A stretch of 64,000 nt of DNA from positions 20,056,925 to 20,120,924 of the forward strand of contig CM055103.1 in assembly GCA_029204225.1 (NCBI GenBank). Direction: 5' to 3'. The notes under the pieces are model-generated. The model saw nothing but the letters and a program-made list of their open reading frames with translations, had not been told where the DNA came from and did not search any database. Shown one piece after another: positions 13,412 to 24,702 of this stretch (position 1 is its first letter; every line of letters starts with the position of its first letter). The translations under genes and the position numbers were made by a program. This DNA comes from Diphasiastrum complanatum (lineage: Eukaryota; Streptophyta; Lycopodiopsida; Lycopodiales; Lycopodiaceae).

Positions 13412-15337
13412 AGACATCCAGTGGAAAAGATGGTATAGTGAGGATACCACTTGATGATGATCCATTCATTGACCTTCCGAGTGATGAACATGAGGATACA
13501 TCTGAAGATACTACTACTCAACCTCAAGAGACAGGTTGGAGAGGTAGGGACAAACCTTTTGGTGCAAGAAGGATTGAAATTGCAGGTGACAAACGCAAGG
13601 AGAAGGATGTATCGTGGGATACATTTTCACCAGGAAGCCGATCACTTGACAGGAAGCTCCCTAAGTGGTCTGAGAGATTGTTGGAGAACCACGACATGAA
13701 TGACTTTCCAGGATCATCTAGCCAGGGAGAGCTACAAAGATCAACAAGAGAGAAGACACAACCTGAGAGGTATGAAGCAAATTATGCTCTCTTATCTAGC
13801 ATTATTCAAAGAAAGAACCTTCGACTTATGGTGAAGCGAAGGATGATCACATTTGGGTCAAGGCCATGGGAGAGGAGATGGAGTCAATTGCTAAGCATAG
13901 CACATGGGATTTAGTAGAACCACCAATTGGCAAGAAACCCATTGGTTGCAAATGGGTATACAAGACTAAGTACCATGCAGATGGAAGTATAGCAAAGCAC
14001 AAGGCAAGATTGGTGACAAAGGGCATGCACAGAGCAAAGGCATCGACTATGAGGAGACCTTTGTGCAGGTATGTAAGTGGAATACTCTACGTCTACTTGT
14101 TGCTTTAACTTCACATTTTGGTTGGCCTTTGCATCAGACGGATGTGAAATCTGCTTTTCTGAATGGTGAGTTGGAAGAAGAGGTGTTCATGGATCAACCT
14201 GAAGGCTTTGTAGCGAAGGGATAGGAAAATAAAGTATATCGCTTGAAGAAAATGCTTTATGGTCTTAAACATGCACCACGTGCATGGTATAGCAGGATTG
14301 ATGCCTACTTTCATTCAAAGGGGATGGTGAGAACACACTCTGATCCAAATTTGTATGTCTTATGATTTGATGGTATGGTTGCTTTGATTGCTCTTTATGT
14401 TGATGACTTGATTATTACGGGAAATAATCAAGAGATGATAGATATGTTCAAGAAAGACCTCATGGAACAATTCGAGATGATAGATCTCAGCCTGATGCAT
14501 TATTGCCTTGGAGTAGAGGTGTGGCAAAAAGGACATGAAGTGGGTTTAACACAGGTGAAGTATATCAAAGAGTTGCTACACAGGTTTAGGTTGCAGGATT
14601 GCAAACCAGTAAATACTCCTATTGAACCAGGTAAAAAGCTTTCTAAGCTTGATGAGTCATTTGATGCTACGCTGTATAGGCAGTTAGTAGGGAACTTGAT
14701 TTACCTTACCACGACTAGACCAGATATATGCTATGTTGTTGGCATTGTAAGTCAGTTTATGGCAGCACCTACGGAAACGCATTAGAAGGCAGCTAAACGT
14801 AAAAGGCATTATGTAAAAGGCACTTCAGAGTATGGCTTGATTTACAGGAAGCATGATGGTTTACCTGAGTTGTGTGGCTATGTGGATGCGGATTGGGGAG
14901 GTGACTGTGATGATCGTAGATCTACCACAGGGTATGTATTCTAGTTTTGTGGTAGTTGCTTTTCCTGGTCTAGTAAGAAGCAAAGTACAATTACTCTTTC
15001 CACCACAAAGGCAGAGTATAAGGCAATGTGTAGTGCAGCACATGAAGCTATATGTTTGAGACAGATCTTGGAAGAAGTTGGCATGAGGCAGAAAAATCTC
15101 ACGACTTTACATAGCGACAGTCAGAGTGGCATTCAGCTAGCAAAGAATCCATTGTTCCATGCGAGAACTAAACACATTGAGATTCAGTATCACTTTATAC
15201 GTGAGAGGTTGCTGAGTCGTGAAATTCATGTTGTTCATTGTAGCACAGAAGAACAAGTAGCTGATATTTTCACTAAGCCACTTGTTGGAGAAAAGTTTGA
15301 TAAGTTTAGATCAAAGCTTTCTGTACTTAAAGTTTGT
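13412..15337 (+). pseudogene. Copia linker, reverse transcriptase and RNase H (degenerate)
   Basis: The linker is rich in charged residues and carries the RRSTREKxxPERYEANYALL-like element just before RT. RT starts near 13866 (MGEEMESIAKHSTWDLV) and shows KPIGCKWVYKTK, QTDVKSAFLNGELEEEV and YGLKHAPRAWY. The catalytic YVDDL is at about 14396. RNase H follows (GYVDADWGGD, near 14875; TKHIEIQYHFIRE, near 15172) and ends at KLSVLKVC with a stop at 15338-15340. Several stops (for example in front of ENKVYRL, in VL.FDG and after TETH) and at least two frameshifts disable it. RT and RNase H would copy the element RNA into DNA. Confidence 0.9.
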
Positions 15338-15383
15338 TGACTTTAAAGCTATGTATATGACTGTGTATAAAGTAGACGCTACT

Positions 15384-15395
15384 TTAAGGGAGAGA
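15384..15395 (+). promoter_or_regulatory. Polypurine tract of the copia element
   Basis: TTAAGGGAGAGA immediately precedes the 3' LTR. This is the expected site of plus-strand DNA priming. The same purine string precedes the LTR at 42712-43169 on the other strand. Confidence 0.8.
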
Positions 15396-15666
15396 GTTAG
15401 AATTAAAGTAGAATCACTGTGCTACTGTACTGTGGGTCTTATCAGTGGATAAGGATCAGTTGGCCTCGCCATGAGGCAAGTCGACGGGACACGCGTCCCG
15501 CCAATTGCAACTTGGGTCATGAATGGGTTGCCTGAGTGAACAACTATATGTACAATGTAATTTCGTTTTGAGAAATACAGTTGCTGTGTGAGCTTGCTGT
15601 GGAGAGTGTTTTCTGTCTATGTTATTGTGTAGCATGATCTGTGTTCCTGTGCAAAGCAAATTCTAG
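15396..15666 (+). repeat. 3' LTR of the copia element
   Basis: It aligns end to end with 10088-10358, with about 18 mismatches and no obvious indels. Confidence 0.92.
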
Positions 15667-15704
15667 GTGAAGAGGATCTTAAGGAGTCATCTCAAGGTTC
15701 AAAT

Positions 15705-16529
15705 GTGCCAAGGATTGAGGAGGAGAATCCTTCTCAAGGTTCAAGTGTGCCAATGATACAGGAGGAGAGACCTTCTCAAATTGTGATTCCAAAAAAAAAC
15801 TCAAGAAATATGGTTGAGTCCATGTGGCTCACATTTCAAGGGAAAGAGGAGCATATCTCATATGGTATACATCACATACTCACTTTTCTTATGTCATTTG
15901 ATAAATCAATTTGCTTTAGTGAGATCATTGCATCTCAAAATTGGAGTAAAGCCATACTAGTTGAGTATGAAGTCTCTCTTGAGAACATAGATGATGTTCT
16001 TAAAAGGTTGAAATTGATCTTAAATCAGTTAGAAAGCAAATGGTTATTTCATCAAATGTATGCTCTTAAGTCATGTAAGAGCAAAAGTGATTTGTTCACT
16101 CATAGTTTGAAAATTTGTATTGAGGCAAATTGTAAACTCTTTATGAGAGTAAGTGAATCATCTTCTAAAGACACTTATCTCCATAATGAAGTATTTAGCC
16201 TCATTGGATCTGAGAATAGCATGGTAAACAAGCATGAAGATATGATGCAAACACTTTGTTATTATGGCATGCATAGTCTTGCCAATTTGGATGAGTCTAA
16301 TTCTCTAGATCATGGTAACATGATGTTAGATCTTTGTAATCCTAATAAGTCAAGAAGATATCTTTATTTTCTAATGGAGGAGCATGCACATGAAGAAGGA
16401 GCAAGCCTCAAGGTCAAGCGTCTACATGAAATTTGGAAGGAATCAATTTTGGAGGTGCTAGGATGGTGCAAAGCTCTCAAGTTCATCAAAGATGTCAACA
16501 TCAAAGAAGCACTATCATGGATATGGTGA
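15705..16529 (+). pseudogene. Open frame of retroelement-linker type, not firmly identified
   Basis: This 274-codon frame is unusually long for the decayed surroundings. Its N-terminus has repeated Glu/Ser/Pro phrases (EEENPSQGSS, QEERPSQIV). It then has ISYGIHHILTFLMSFDKS followed by CFSEIIASQNWSKAILVEYE, which resembles the linker that precedes RT in copia polyproteins (where an EAxxxxxWxxAMxxE phrase is common). After that point no RT motif appears, and residues 120-274 match nothing I know. Part of the frame is repeated at 9820-10087. A retroelement remnant is the best reading. A host gene is possible but unsupported. Confidence 0.4.
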
Positions 16530-16660
16530 TTTCAGATCAACATCAAACTCATTGGCTAATCTTCACACCTTTTGAGCCAGCAAAGACCAATTCAGCCCAT
16601 GGAGTCAAGTTCAAGATCATCATGTTTTCCATCAAGCTAGATTTACCAAGCTAGATTTTT

Positions 16661-17690
16661 GAGGAGTGTGAAAAATGCAAAAATAAGCTTGGTAGAGGCC
16701 AAAAATCTTGTATATAGATAAACACACATGTGTGGAGCCTGTTTCCACATGTGAAATAGTGTACTTGTCATGTACCATAATCATATATGTTGTACATATG
16801 ATTAAATTCAAGTTCTAGTGGCTAAAATGGCCAAAAACTAGTTTTTTAGACATATGACACATGGCATCAATCTATTGATTGCATGAGCCACATCCTTTGG
16901 TTAGGTGTCATATCCCATGTGTAGAGGACAGCTCACACGTGTGGAATAAGCGGAAGTAGGCGAATTTTGACTTCTAGAAGCTTTCCAAGTAGATCTCCAT
17001 ATAGAAGGAAAATTGACCAAAAGTGCTCAAAATAGAAGGTTTTGTCCAAGTGTCAGTTTTGCATGATGAATCATCATATGACAAAGCACCTTCACACATG
17101 TGGGATCAGAGGGATGATTAGTACCACAAGCTCCCGCTCATTGTATATATAGAGCCACATTTGGCCATAATCATAGTGAGACACCAATCTTGGTTTTGGA
17201 AGCAATTTTGAGTGATTCTCTCCATTTGTCTACATTTGTTTTGATTGTTTTGAGGTTCTATCAATGTGTACTTGATTTTCAAGTTGGATTCCGTACTCAG
17301 ACAATGTTTCACACGTGTTAAACCAGAAAGTACACCTACCTTCAATTAATGATTGTTCTTGTTAGGATTTTGTGTCTAGAATTGATCTAGATTGATCTTA
17401 ATCTCAAGTAGATTGATAGATCAAGTAATCTGACAACCAATCCCTCTTGAGGATCAGATTAGGATCCACTCTTGGTCCTTTTTGTACTTTTTCCACATAA
17501 AACAGGAGCTATGCTGGTACAAAGGGCTACGTGCTAATATAAAAATCTTTGAAATCGGAGATTTGTGAGAGACGGAGGAAATTTCCAAAAATGGCAGTTT
17601 GGCAATAATTGCCATTTTTCAGGCTTAAGGACAGTTTTGAGCCATTCTAAGGCCAAAGTCTTCAATTTGGCATAACTTTCAATCCATAGT
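16661..17690 (+). repeat. Possible LTR-like segment with TATA box
   Basis: A purine-rich string (TTTTTGAGGAG) is followed by TGTGAAAAATGC at 16667, which resembles a polypurine tract and LTR start. A TATA-like TGTATATATAGAG lies at 17142-17154, as in an LTR promoter. A second copy was not found in the window, so the LTR reading is inference. The final part is the leader in front of the next copia gag. No gene is seen. Confidence 0.35.
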
Positions 17691-17777
17691 TTGGATTGGA
17701 AAGTGGTCGGAGACGTCATTTGTCAATTTTGCAGCAAATTTTTCATTTTTGCAATCCTGAGTCATCTAATTGTAGTT

Positions 17778-18654
17778 ATGGCAACGCTAAGCGAAAGCGT
17801 TCTCAATGAGTCAAGCAAATTGGAAGGAGCCAGCAACTATGTAGTTTGGAAATTCATACTGAAAAACATTCTGATGGAAAAGGAGCTATGGGAGATCGTG
17901 ACAGGTGAAGAGACAAGGCCAGATTGAAGAAGATCAGCGGCCATTTGATAGGAGGAAATGGAAAGCATAGAATGTCATCAACTTGTTAGTTAGAGATGCT
18001 ATCATTCCCTACATTTCGGATTCGGAAGGACCGAAAGAAGCATGGGATACGTTGAAGGCATTGTTTGAGACCACAAACACATCTCGAGTGCTATTCTTGA
18101 AGACGAAGATGCGCACATTACGGATGGGAGATGGTGCAACTATTGCCGATTACCTATTGAAGGTAAAGGAGATCCGTGATCAACTAGCTGTTGTTGGAGA
18201 GCGAGTACAGGATCGCGAGATCGTTCAATTGACATTGAACAGCTTGAGTGAGTCACATCAGATGTTTGTGACAAGCATTGCCACACGGGAGAATCTTCCA
18301 ACCTATGAAGAGCTAGGTGGATTACTTTTGCAGGAAGAGAAACGTCAAGAGAACTTGAATCATCGTAACATGGGCTATGATCAAGCTCTTGCAATTAGAG
18401 GACGAGGTGGAAGATTTGGCCGTGGTAGGTATCAATCGAGAGGAGGAAACTCAAGCCGGGGATCATTTCAACAATTTCATGAGCAAGCCAATGATAGTCC
18501 AAATCGAGGCAATTGGAATCAAGGCCGAGGTCAAGGATGTGGCTATTCCAGGCAAAATAAACCTGGAAATTATAGGTACTGCAACAAACCTGGCCATTGG
18601 GAGTGTGAATGCTTCAAGAAACAAAAGGAGATAGCACAAAGAAAAGGCAAATGA
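17778..18654 (+). pseudogene. Copia gag (second element), frameshifted
   Basis: The gag begins MATLSESVLNESSKLEGA at 17778 and is stopped at 17925-17927. It resumes in another frame from 17983 (AIIPYISDSEGPKEAWDTLK), so at least one frameshift and one further stop lie between. The UBN2-type core is followed by an Arg/Gly-rich stretch (RGRGGRFGRGRYQSRGG) and a zinc knuckle near 18574-18615. The knuckle reads YRYCNKPGHWECEC: its first Cys is Tyr, which would fit a single G-to-A change. The protein would have packaged element RNA; it cannot be made intact now. Confidence 0.85.
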
Positions 18655-18774
18655 CAAGCGGGCAATTATGCTGATCAACATCAATTTGATGATGATCTTT
18701 ATGAAGACAATTATGTTGATCAACATCATTACGATGATGATGAATATGAAGATGATACATGCGAAAGCTCAAAC

Positions 18775-19850
18775 TTGTTCATTACGGCGCTAATGACAAG
18801 TGATGAAGCAAAGGATACCTGGTACATCGACAGTGGAGCGTCCAAGCACATGACTTTGAGGAAGGAGTGGTTTTCGGAATTCAAGGAAATCCACAATGGT
18901 GATGAAGTTGGACAAGCTTATGGCCAATTGCTACCTGTGAAAGGATTTGGAGTGGTACCAGTGAAGCTAGCCAGCGGAATGATAAAGTGGATAAGCAACG
19001 TGCAATATGATCCTGGTTTAGCCAACAATTTACTATCAGTTGGGACCATGGCTGATCAACAACTCAAGGTTGAGTTTGATAGCGACAAATGTCTCATCAA
19101 GGACATCAAGAATCACTACAAAGTGATTGCTATAGGAGCTAGAGTAAACGGGAATCGACTCTACAAATTGAATGCGAGATCTTTTACTCAAGCTATGGTA
19201 AGCACTGTTGATAGTCGAAGTGATCTTTGGCATCAACGATTTGGTCATATTAGTGCACAAAGTTTACAGATTCTGAAAAGAGGTAATCTAGTGATTGGAT
19301 TTCTTGATATTTCTTTTGAAGGAAAAATCTGTGAAGGTTGCATTTTGGGAAAACAACACAGAGAGAGGATTCCCAAAAGTGGAGCAAGGAGAGCCAGTGG
19401 CTTCCTAGATCTTGTCCACAGTGATCTATGTGGACCAATGCAGACTAGATCTCTTTGTGGCTGCTATTACTTTATTACCTTTATTGATGATTATAGCAGA
19501 TGCATTTGGATTTATTTCATGAGCAAGAAATCAGACGCTTTTGCTAAGTTCAGAAAATTCAAGACATTAGTTGAAAAGCAAATAGGAAGTTACATCAAGA
19601 CTTTGAGATCTGATGGAGGTGGTGAGTATTTTTCGACAGAATTTATTGATTTTTGCAAAGATCAAGGGATCAAGAGACAGACTACAACACCTTATTCACC
19701 GCAGCAAAACGGAGTTGCAGAGTGAAAGAATAGATCCATTGTTGAGATGGCCAGGTCAATGCTCAAAAGCGGGGTATGCCAAACACCTTTTGGGCAGAAG
19801 CTTGCAACATAGCTACGCACATCCTGAATCGGTGTCCTACAAAATTTGTG
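18775..19850 (+). pseudogene. Copia protease and integrase (second element)
   Basis: The 316-codon open frame carries the protease active site [12 protein letters not shown] (near residues 16-27) and the integrase N-terminus LWHQRFGHI. The zinc-binding half [12 protein letters not shown] follows, then Asp in HSDLCGP and Asp in LRSDGGGEY. Catalytic Glu is kept in NGVAE, but the next codon is TGA (19723-19725), where Arg or a similar residue is expected. The sequence continues as KNRSIVEMARSML, then shifts frame. The catalytic triad is therefore present but the domain is truncated by one stop. Confidence 0.88.
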
Positions 19851-20049
19851 GAAGGTAAGACACCTCATGAAGATTTTACTGGAAAGAAACCTAATATTTC
19901 CACAGAAGCTTGTGATTTCTAGGGATGCTACATTTGACGAGATGGGTCAAGGTGAACAATCTGAAGAAATCACTAAACCTTTTGATGAGGGAGCGAAAGT
20001 ACAGGTCAAGAAAGAAGTGAAAGGGAGATACTCCCGAATCTAGCGAACA

Positions 20050-21688
20050 GAGAGAGCTTAGAAGGTCAAACAGAAATCGGAAACCTCCTGCAAGGTTAGA
20101 GATGAATTTAGCCCTAATGAGTTCCGTGCTCAAGGCGCAAGAACCAAAAACCTTTTATGAAGCAAAGGAGCACAAGGAGTGGCGTGCAGCAATGGAAACA
20201 GAAATGGAGGCCATATCAAAAAATAGGACGTGGAACTTGGTTAAGCTACCTGATGGTAAGACGCCTATCACTTGCAAAAGGATTTATAAAATCAAATATG
20301 GAGCAGATGGGCAACTCAACAAGTATAAAGCACGGTTGGTTGCGAGAGGATTTGAGCAGCAGGAAGGCATTAATTTTGAGAAAACCTTGCACCCATAGCT
20401 AAGATGATAACTATACATTCTAGCATTGCTATTTCTACTTTCCATGGTTGGAAGATCTAGCAAATGGACGTTAAATCCGTTTTTCTGAATGGAGTGCTAG
20501 ATGAAGAGGTGTATTTAGTACAACCTCAAGGATTTGTTGAGCCAGGGAGAGAGCATCTTGTTTGTAAGCTCAACAAAGCTATCTATGGATTGAAGCAAGC
20601 ACCACGGGCGTGGTACTCTTGCATTGATGAACACTTCAAGCGAAGAGGAATGGTAAAGAGTAAGGCTGATCCTAATCTTTACATTCTAAAGCAAGATTCA
20701 GATATAGTGTTCATTGTTTTGTACATGGATGATCTGATTATTACATGAAGTAATGAGAGCTTAATTGATGACATCAAATCAGATCTTTCCAATGCTTTTG
20801 ACATGAGCGATCTAGGATTGATGCAATATTGTCTTGGCATTGAAGTATGGCAAAAGGATGAGGTTGTCTTTCTTACACAAAGCAAGTATGCATGAGATTC
20901 GCTTTATAAGTTCAATATGTAGGATTGTAGGCCTTTGAGTACACTGATGGATGTCAACATGAAGCTTACTGCATATGATGAATATGAGAAAGTAGATGCT
21001 TAAAGTTGTACAGGCAGCTCGTGGGTAGTTTGATCTATTTGACACACACGCGACCTAATATTTCTTATGTTGTTGGTGTTGTTAGTCAATTTATGCAAAA
21101 TCCTAGTCAAGCACACTGGAAGTCTGCTACACGTATTCTCAGGTACATTTGAGGGACATTGAATTTTGGTTTGAAGTATGATCAGCCTGAAGTGCCAATG
21201 TTGGTAGGTTACACAGATGCTGATTGGGCAGGTAATATTGATGATAGAAGATCTACTAGTGGGCATACATTCAATTATGGTACAGCTGCACATGGAGCAG
21301 CAGAAAGCAACCTACAGTAGTCTTATCTTCGACGGAAGCTGAATATCGTGCACTCAGCAATACTACAAAGGAAGCGGTATGGCTACGAAGATTGCTTGTT
21401 GATTTAGATCAACTACAAGTGGATGAGACTACTATTTCTTGCGACAACCAAAGCTGCATTCAGCTTGCCAAAAATCCAGTTCTACATGCTCGAACCAAGC
21501 ACATCGAAATACATTATCACTTTGTTCGAGAGAAAATACTTGATGGAACCATTGATCTTGTTTTTTGTAAATCTGAAGATCAAATGGCAGATATTTTTAC
21601 CAAGTCATTAGGTAGATGTAAATTTGAAAAGTTTTGTACTTTATTAGAAATAGAAGAATGTAATTTTATCATTGAGGGAGAGTGTTAG
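20050..21688 (+). pseudogene. Copia reverse transcriptase and RNase H (second element)
   Basis: RT starts near 20102 with MNLALMSSVLKAQEPKTFYE and shows TPITCKRIYKIKYG and KYKARLVARGFEQQEG. A stop and indel follow near 20397. It resumes at 20464 with MDVKSVFLNGVLDEEVYL and YGLKQAPRAWYS. The catalytic motif reads YMDD (near 20724) instead of YVDD, followed by an early stop at 20746-20748. RNase H remnants run from 21200 (GYTDADWAGN) to TKHIEIHYHFVREK and ADIFTKSLG, ending at 21688. The many stops rule out function. Confidence 0.88.
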
Positions 21689-21948
21689 AAATCAATGATA
21701 AACTTGTTACTGTTTACGATTTACTGTTGACAACTGTTACCAGGTGTAGGCTAGTCTATAGTCAACTACTAGTTTTATCTCTCTCTATATTCAGGGTTTA
21801 TTGTACTCTCTTTCAGTTAGTGTGAGATAGTGTGATGGTGTGTTCTTCCTCTTTCTCTTGGTGATTGCTTATGGTGATTGATTGATAGTGCTCATCAGAT
21901 TATTGACAATATCACCCTAAATCATAAATCAATGCAAAATGCAAAACA

Positions 21949-22054
<106 letters not shown>

Positions 22055-22150
22055 ACAGATCTAACATTCAATTACCATCATACACTATCTATTCATTTAT
22101 TACCCTTAATCCTAAATCAATGCAAAATGCAAAACACACACACACATACA

Positions 22151-22306
<156 letters not shown>

Positions 22307-22364
22307 ACAAATTTAACATTCAATTATCATTTATTATCTTTGCATTATCTTTACTAGTCTAACA

Positions 22365-22679
22365 ATGTAACTATCTACTTTACTCTTTCATCTACTTTAC
22401 ACTTTTATCTACTTTAAAGTTTTTTCTTTCTCTTTTTTTCCTCTCCTCACTTTTTAATACTCCGAATCACTTTCCCTCACAAAAACAAACAAAAAACATT
22501 TTATCTCCCAAAAAAAAAAAACCAAAACACAATAGATCACCTGCAATCACCACAATGGAAGCCTTCCAAATGCTCCAAGCTCCAAACACTCCAAGCTCCA
22601 AACGCTCTAAAAGCTCCAAACCTGCAAACAAAAGTGAGGAATAATATGCAAAAACGTGCGGAAATCCCGAAAACCAAAA
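22365..22679. other. Flank with direct short repeats
   Basis: TCTACTTTA-type and CTCCAAAC/GCTCCAA-type short direct repeats occur near 22370-22420 and 22565-22625. No gene is seen. Confidence 0.45.
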
Positions 22680-23065
22680 TACGTCGGATTCCGACGTGCC
22701 AAAATACGTCGGAATCCAAGTTCTATTTTTCGTACCACGTCTTGTCACAATTTTTCATTTACTTGGATCGATGATGTGCACGTTGGATTCCGACGTCTGT
22801 CAAAATCCGACGTCCACATCGGATGCCAACTAGACTTTTTTTTGATAAAAAATATGACACGCCATATGCACTTTTGCGTGTCGGATTTCGACGTGTCAGA
22901 ATCCAACGTATAGTTTAAAAATTAGTTGTCGTTACGATTTCCGGATCATCGGACATTCAATTTGGGAATTTTTACTAAGGTGTCAAAATCCGACGCGTCG
23001 AATTGCAACGGATTATAAAATTTCCAAAAATCTGTCGGACACCCACGTCGCAATCCCTGCGATGT
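22680..23065. repeat. Array of GTCGGATTCCGAC-like palindromic motifs
   Basis: The clearest copy, ACGTCGGATTCCGACGT at 22681-22697, is a 7-bp inverted repeat around ATT. Degenerate copies in both orientations continue to about 23060 (for example near 22705, 22782, 22806, 22879 and 22985). The consensus is the same as in the array next to the CACTA terminus at 5096. It may be the other subterminal region of that element. Confidence 0.75.
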
Positions 23066-23094
23066 GTTATTGTGCCTGGCAGTGTGCCCATGTT

Positions 23095-23730
23095 TTTAGT
23101 TGTCGAATATGTGATGGGGAGCTTGCCTAATTTGATTTTATTTATAAGGTTGCAAATTTTTCGTTTTTGGCTTCGTTTCTTGTGGATGGCCCAAATATGT
23201 TCCAAAGAGGGTGACAACATTGCCTAATTTAGTTTTTTCAAGTCTTTGGCTTTGTCGTTTGGGGTCACCCTAAATATGATACTACAATGAAAATTGAAAA
23301 TAGGACAAAAGAGAATTAGTATATCTTTAAAATGGCCCAAACAATGTACCCCTTTGAAATATGTGATGGAGAATGAGCGCTGACCTATTGATTACTCAAA
23401 CGTAGGATCGCTTGATTTGATTTTTTTTATTAGTTTTAGATTTTTCTGATTTTTGGCCTAATTTCTCAAGATAGTCCCAAGTATGTTACTACAATGAAAC
23501 AATTGCAAATAGGACAAAAGAGAATATCTCAGAAAATGGGCAAAACGATGTACACCTTTGAAATATGTGTTGGGGAGATTCGTCAAAGGCAAAATTGCCT
23601 GATCAATACTTTTATTAGGTTCAAATGTTTCTTATTCTTGGTTTCATTTTTGCAAATAGGACAAAAGACAATGTGTTTAAAATGGACAAAAGACAATGTG
23701 TTTAAAATGGACAAAATGATGTAGGCATTT
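23095..23730. repeat. Degenerate tandem repeat, ~200-bp unit
   Basis: The phrases AATATGTGATGGGGAG (with variants), GGACAAAAGAGAAT and CAAAACGATGTACACC recur near 23110, 23300-23370, 23510-23580 and 23655-23735. The last part also has a short local duplication of GACAAAAGACAATGTG with flanks. No gene is seen. Confidence 0.6.
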
Positions 23731-23824
23731 GGGAGAGCCGTGATCGTAATCGCTTGTTTGCATGGGGACGGGAATAACAAGTGGGCCTTTATGCGCTGGA
23801 CGCATTGACAGGTAGGCCCGTGCG

Positions 23825-24110
23825 ATTTCAGGGCAAAACCCGGGTCCCAAGCACCAATGGTCCCGACATTTTCTCGGGCACCGTCGTCCCGGGCCCACAT
23901 GGTCCCAGCATTTTTTGAGGGCAACATGGTCCCGGGATTTTTCGGGGTCCCAGGGAGCACTTTTTCGCGGCACACATGGTCTCGGGCCAGCAGGTCCCAA
24001 AAATTTTCGTGGGCACCCATTAGTCTCGGATCCCAGAAAGTTTTGGGGCCCGAGCATGCATGGCGACTGGCCCACGGGTCCCAAGATTTTTCACGAGCAC
24101 TCACGACTAC
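23825..24110. repeat. GC-rich array of GGTCCC...ATTTTTCG...GGGCAC motifs
   Basis: At least six degenerate copies of GGTCCC(A/G)(A/G) followed by an (A/T)TTTTTCG-like block and GGGCAC occur at intervals of roughly 25-50 bases. The base composition differs sharply from the AT-rich surroundings. The long open frames here on both strands (Gly/Pro/Arg-rich) come from the repeat and look non-coding. Confidence 0.7.
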
Positions 24111-24702
24111 GTACGTTCGCAAGCTTGTGGTTTGTTTTTTATCTATTTGATATGAGTTACTTCCCCAGAAAGCTTAAGGGATATGTTAGAGCGTGCCACG
24201 TGTCATGCAGCTGTGCTGGGACCGTAATTTTCTGGAAGCTGGGCCTGCATGCGCAAGCAGGAAGGGTCGCGGAAGGCGGGCAGCATCAGAAACCACCGGG
24301 GACACACGACACTCACTAAACTGCTCCGCTCGTTATCGCCATCGTGACTGCTCCACTAGTGATAGACTGGGAGCTGATTTGTGATTGAAAGGTCTGGTTA
24401 CATGAAATTCAAAGAACTAGGTCAGGTATCAAAATTAAAATTGTGAGTCTATTGTCAAGTGCTGCTCTATTAATTATTACCTTCTAGATTAGAATTTAAA
24501 AGGCTTGGATCTATCGTCCAATGTCAAGTCATACTGATTTCTGCTTTACTTATCTGTTGTACGACTATATTAGAGTGATGAAGGTGTAGAGACTACTACC
24601 CTGGAGGGTCAGACCTTGAAAGTGATCAATTTTTTTGGGTTCAAAGGCAGTTTTGGATGTTTAATTCTTGACCCCTCCTACAATACAAGAAAGCTAACTT
24701 CG
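24111..24702 (+). other. 5' flank of the neprosin-family gene
   Basis: No gene is recognised. The reading frame of the neprosin gene extends upstream to an ATG at 24616. The ATG at 24703 is preferred because it places a signal peptide at the N-terminus. Confidence 0.4.

Larger units (their letters stand above)
10088..15666 (+). mobile_element. Ty1/copia retrotransposon, structurally complete but decayed
   Basis: Two similar LTRs (10088-10358 and 15396-15666) flank a primer-binding site, a gag-pol region in the copia order (gag, protease, integrase, RT, RNase H) and a polypurine tract. I count by eye about 18 differences over about 270 bases between the LTRs, mostly transitions, indicating an old insertion. 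The stretch 10373-11164 is an untranslated leader with no recognised gene. Stops and frameshifts break gag-pol in at least six places. No target-site duplication is evident: the left flank ends CCAAAA and the right flank begins GTGAAG. The LTR edges lack the usual TG...CA and read (G)TTAGAATT...AATTCTA, so the ends may be off by a few bases. Confidence 0.93.

Noticed and set aside
23583-24122. 179-codon minus-strand and overlapping plus-strand frames
   Set aside because: They arise from the GGTCCC repeat array, overlap on both strands and have no domain pattern.
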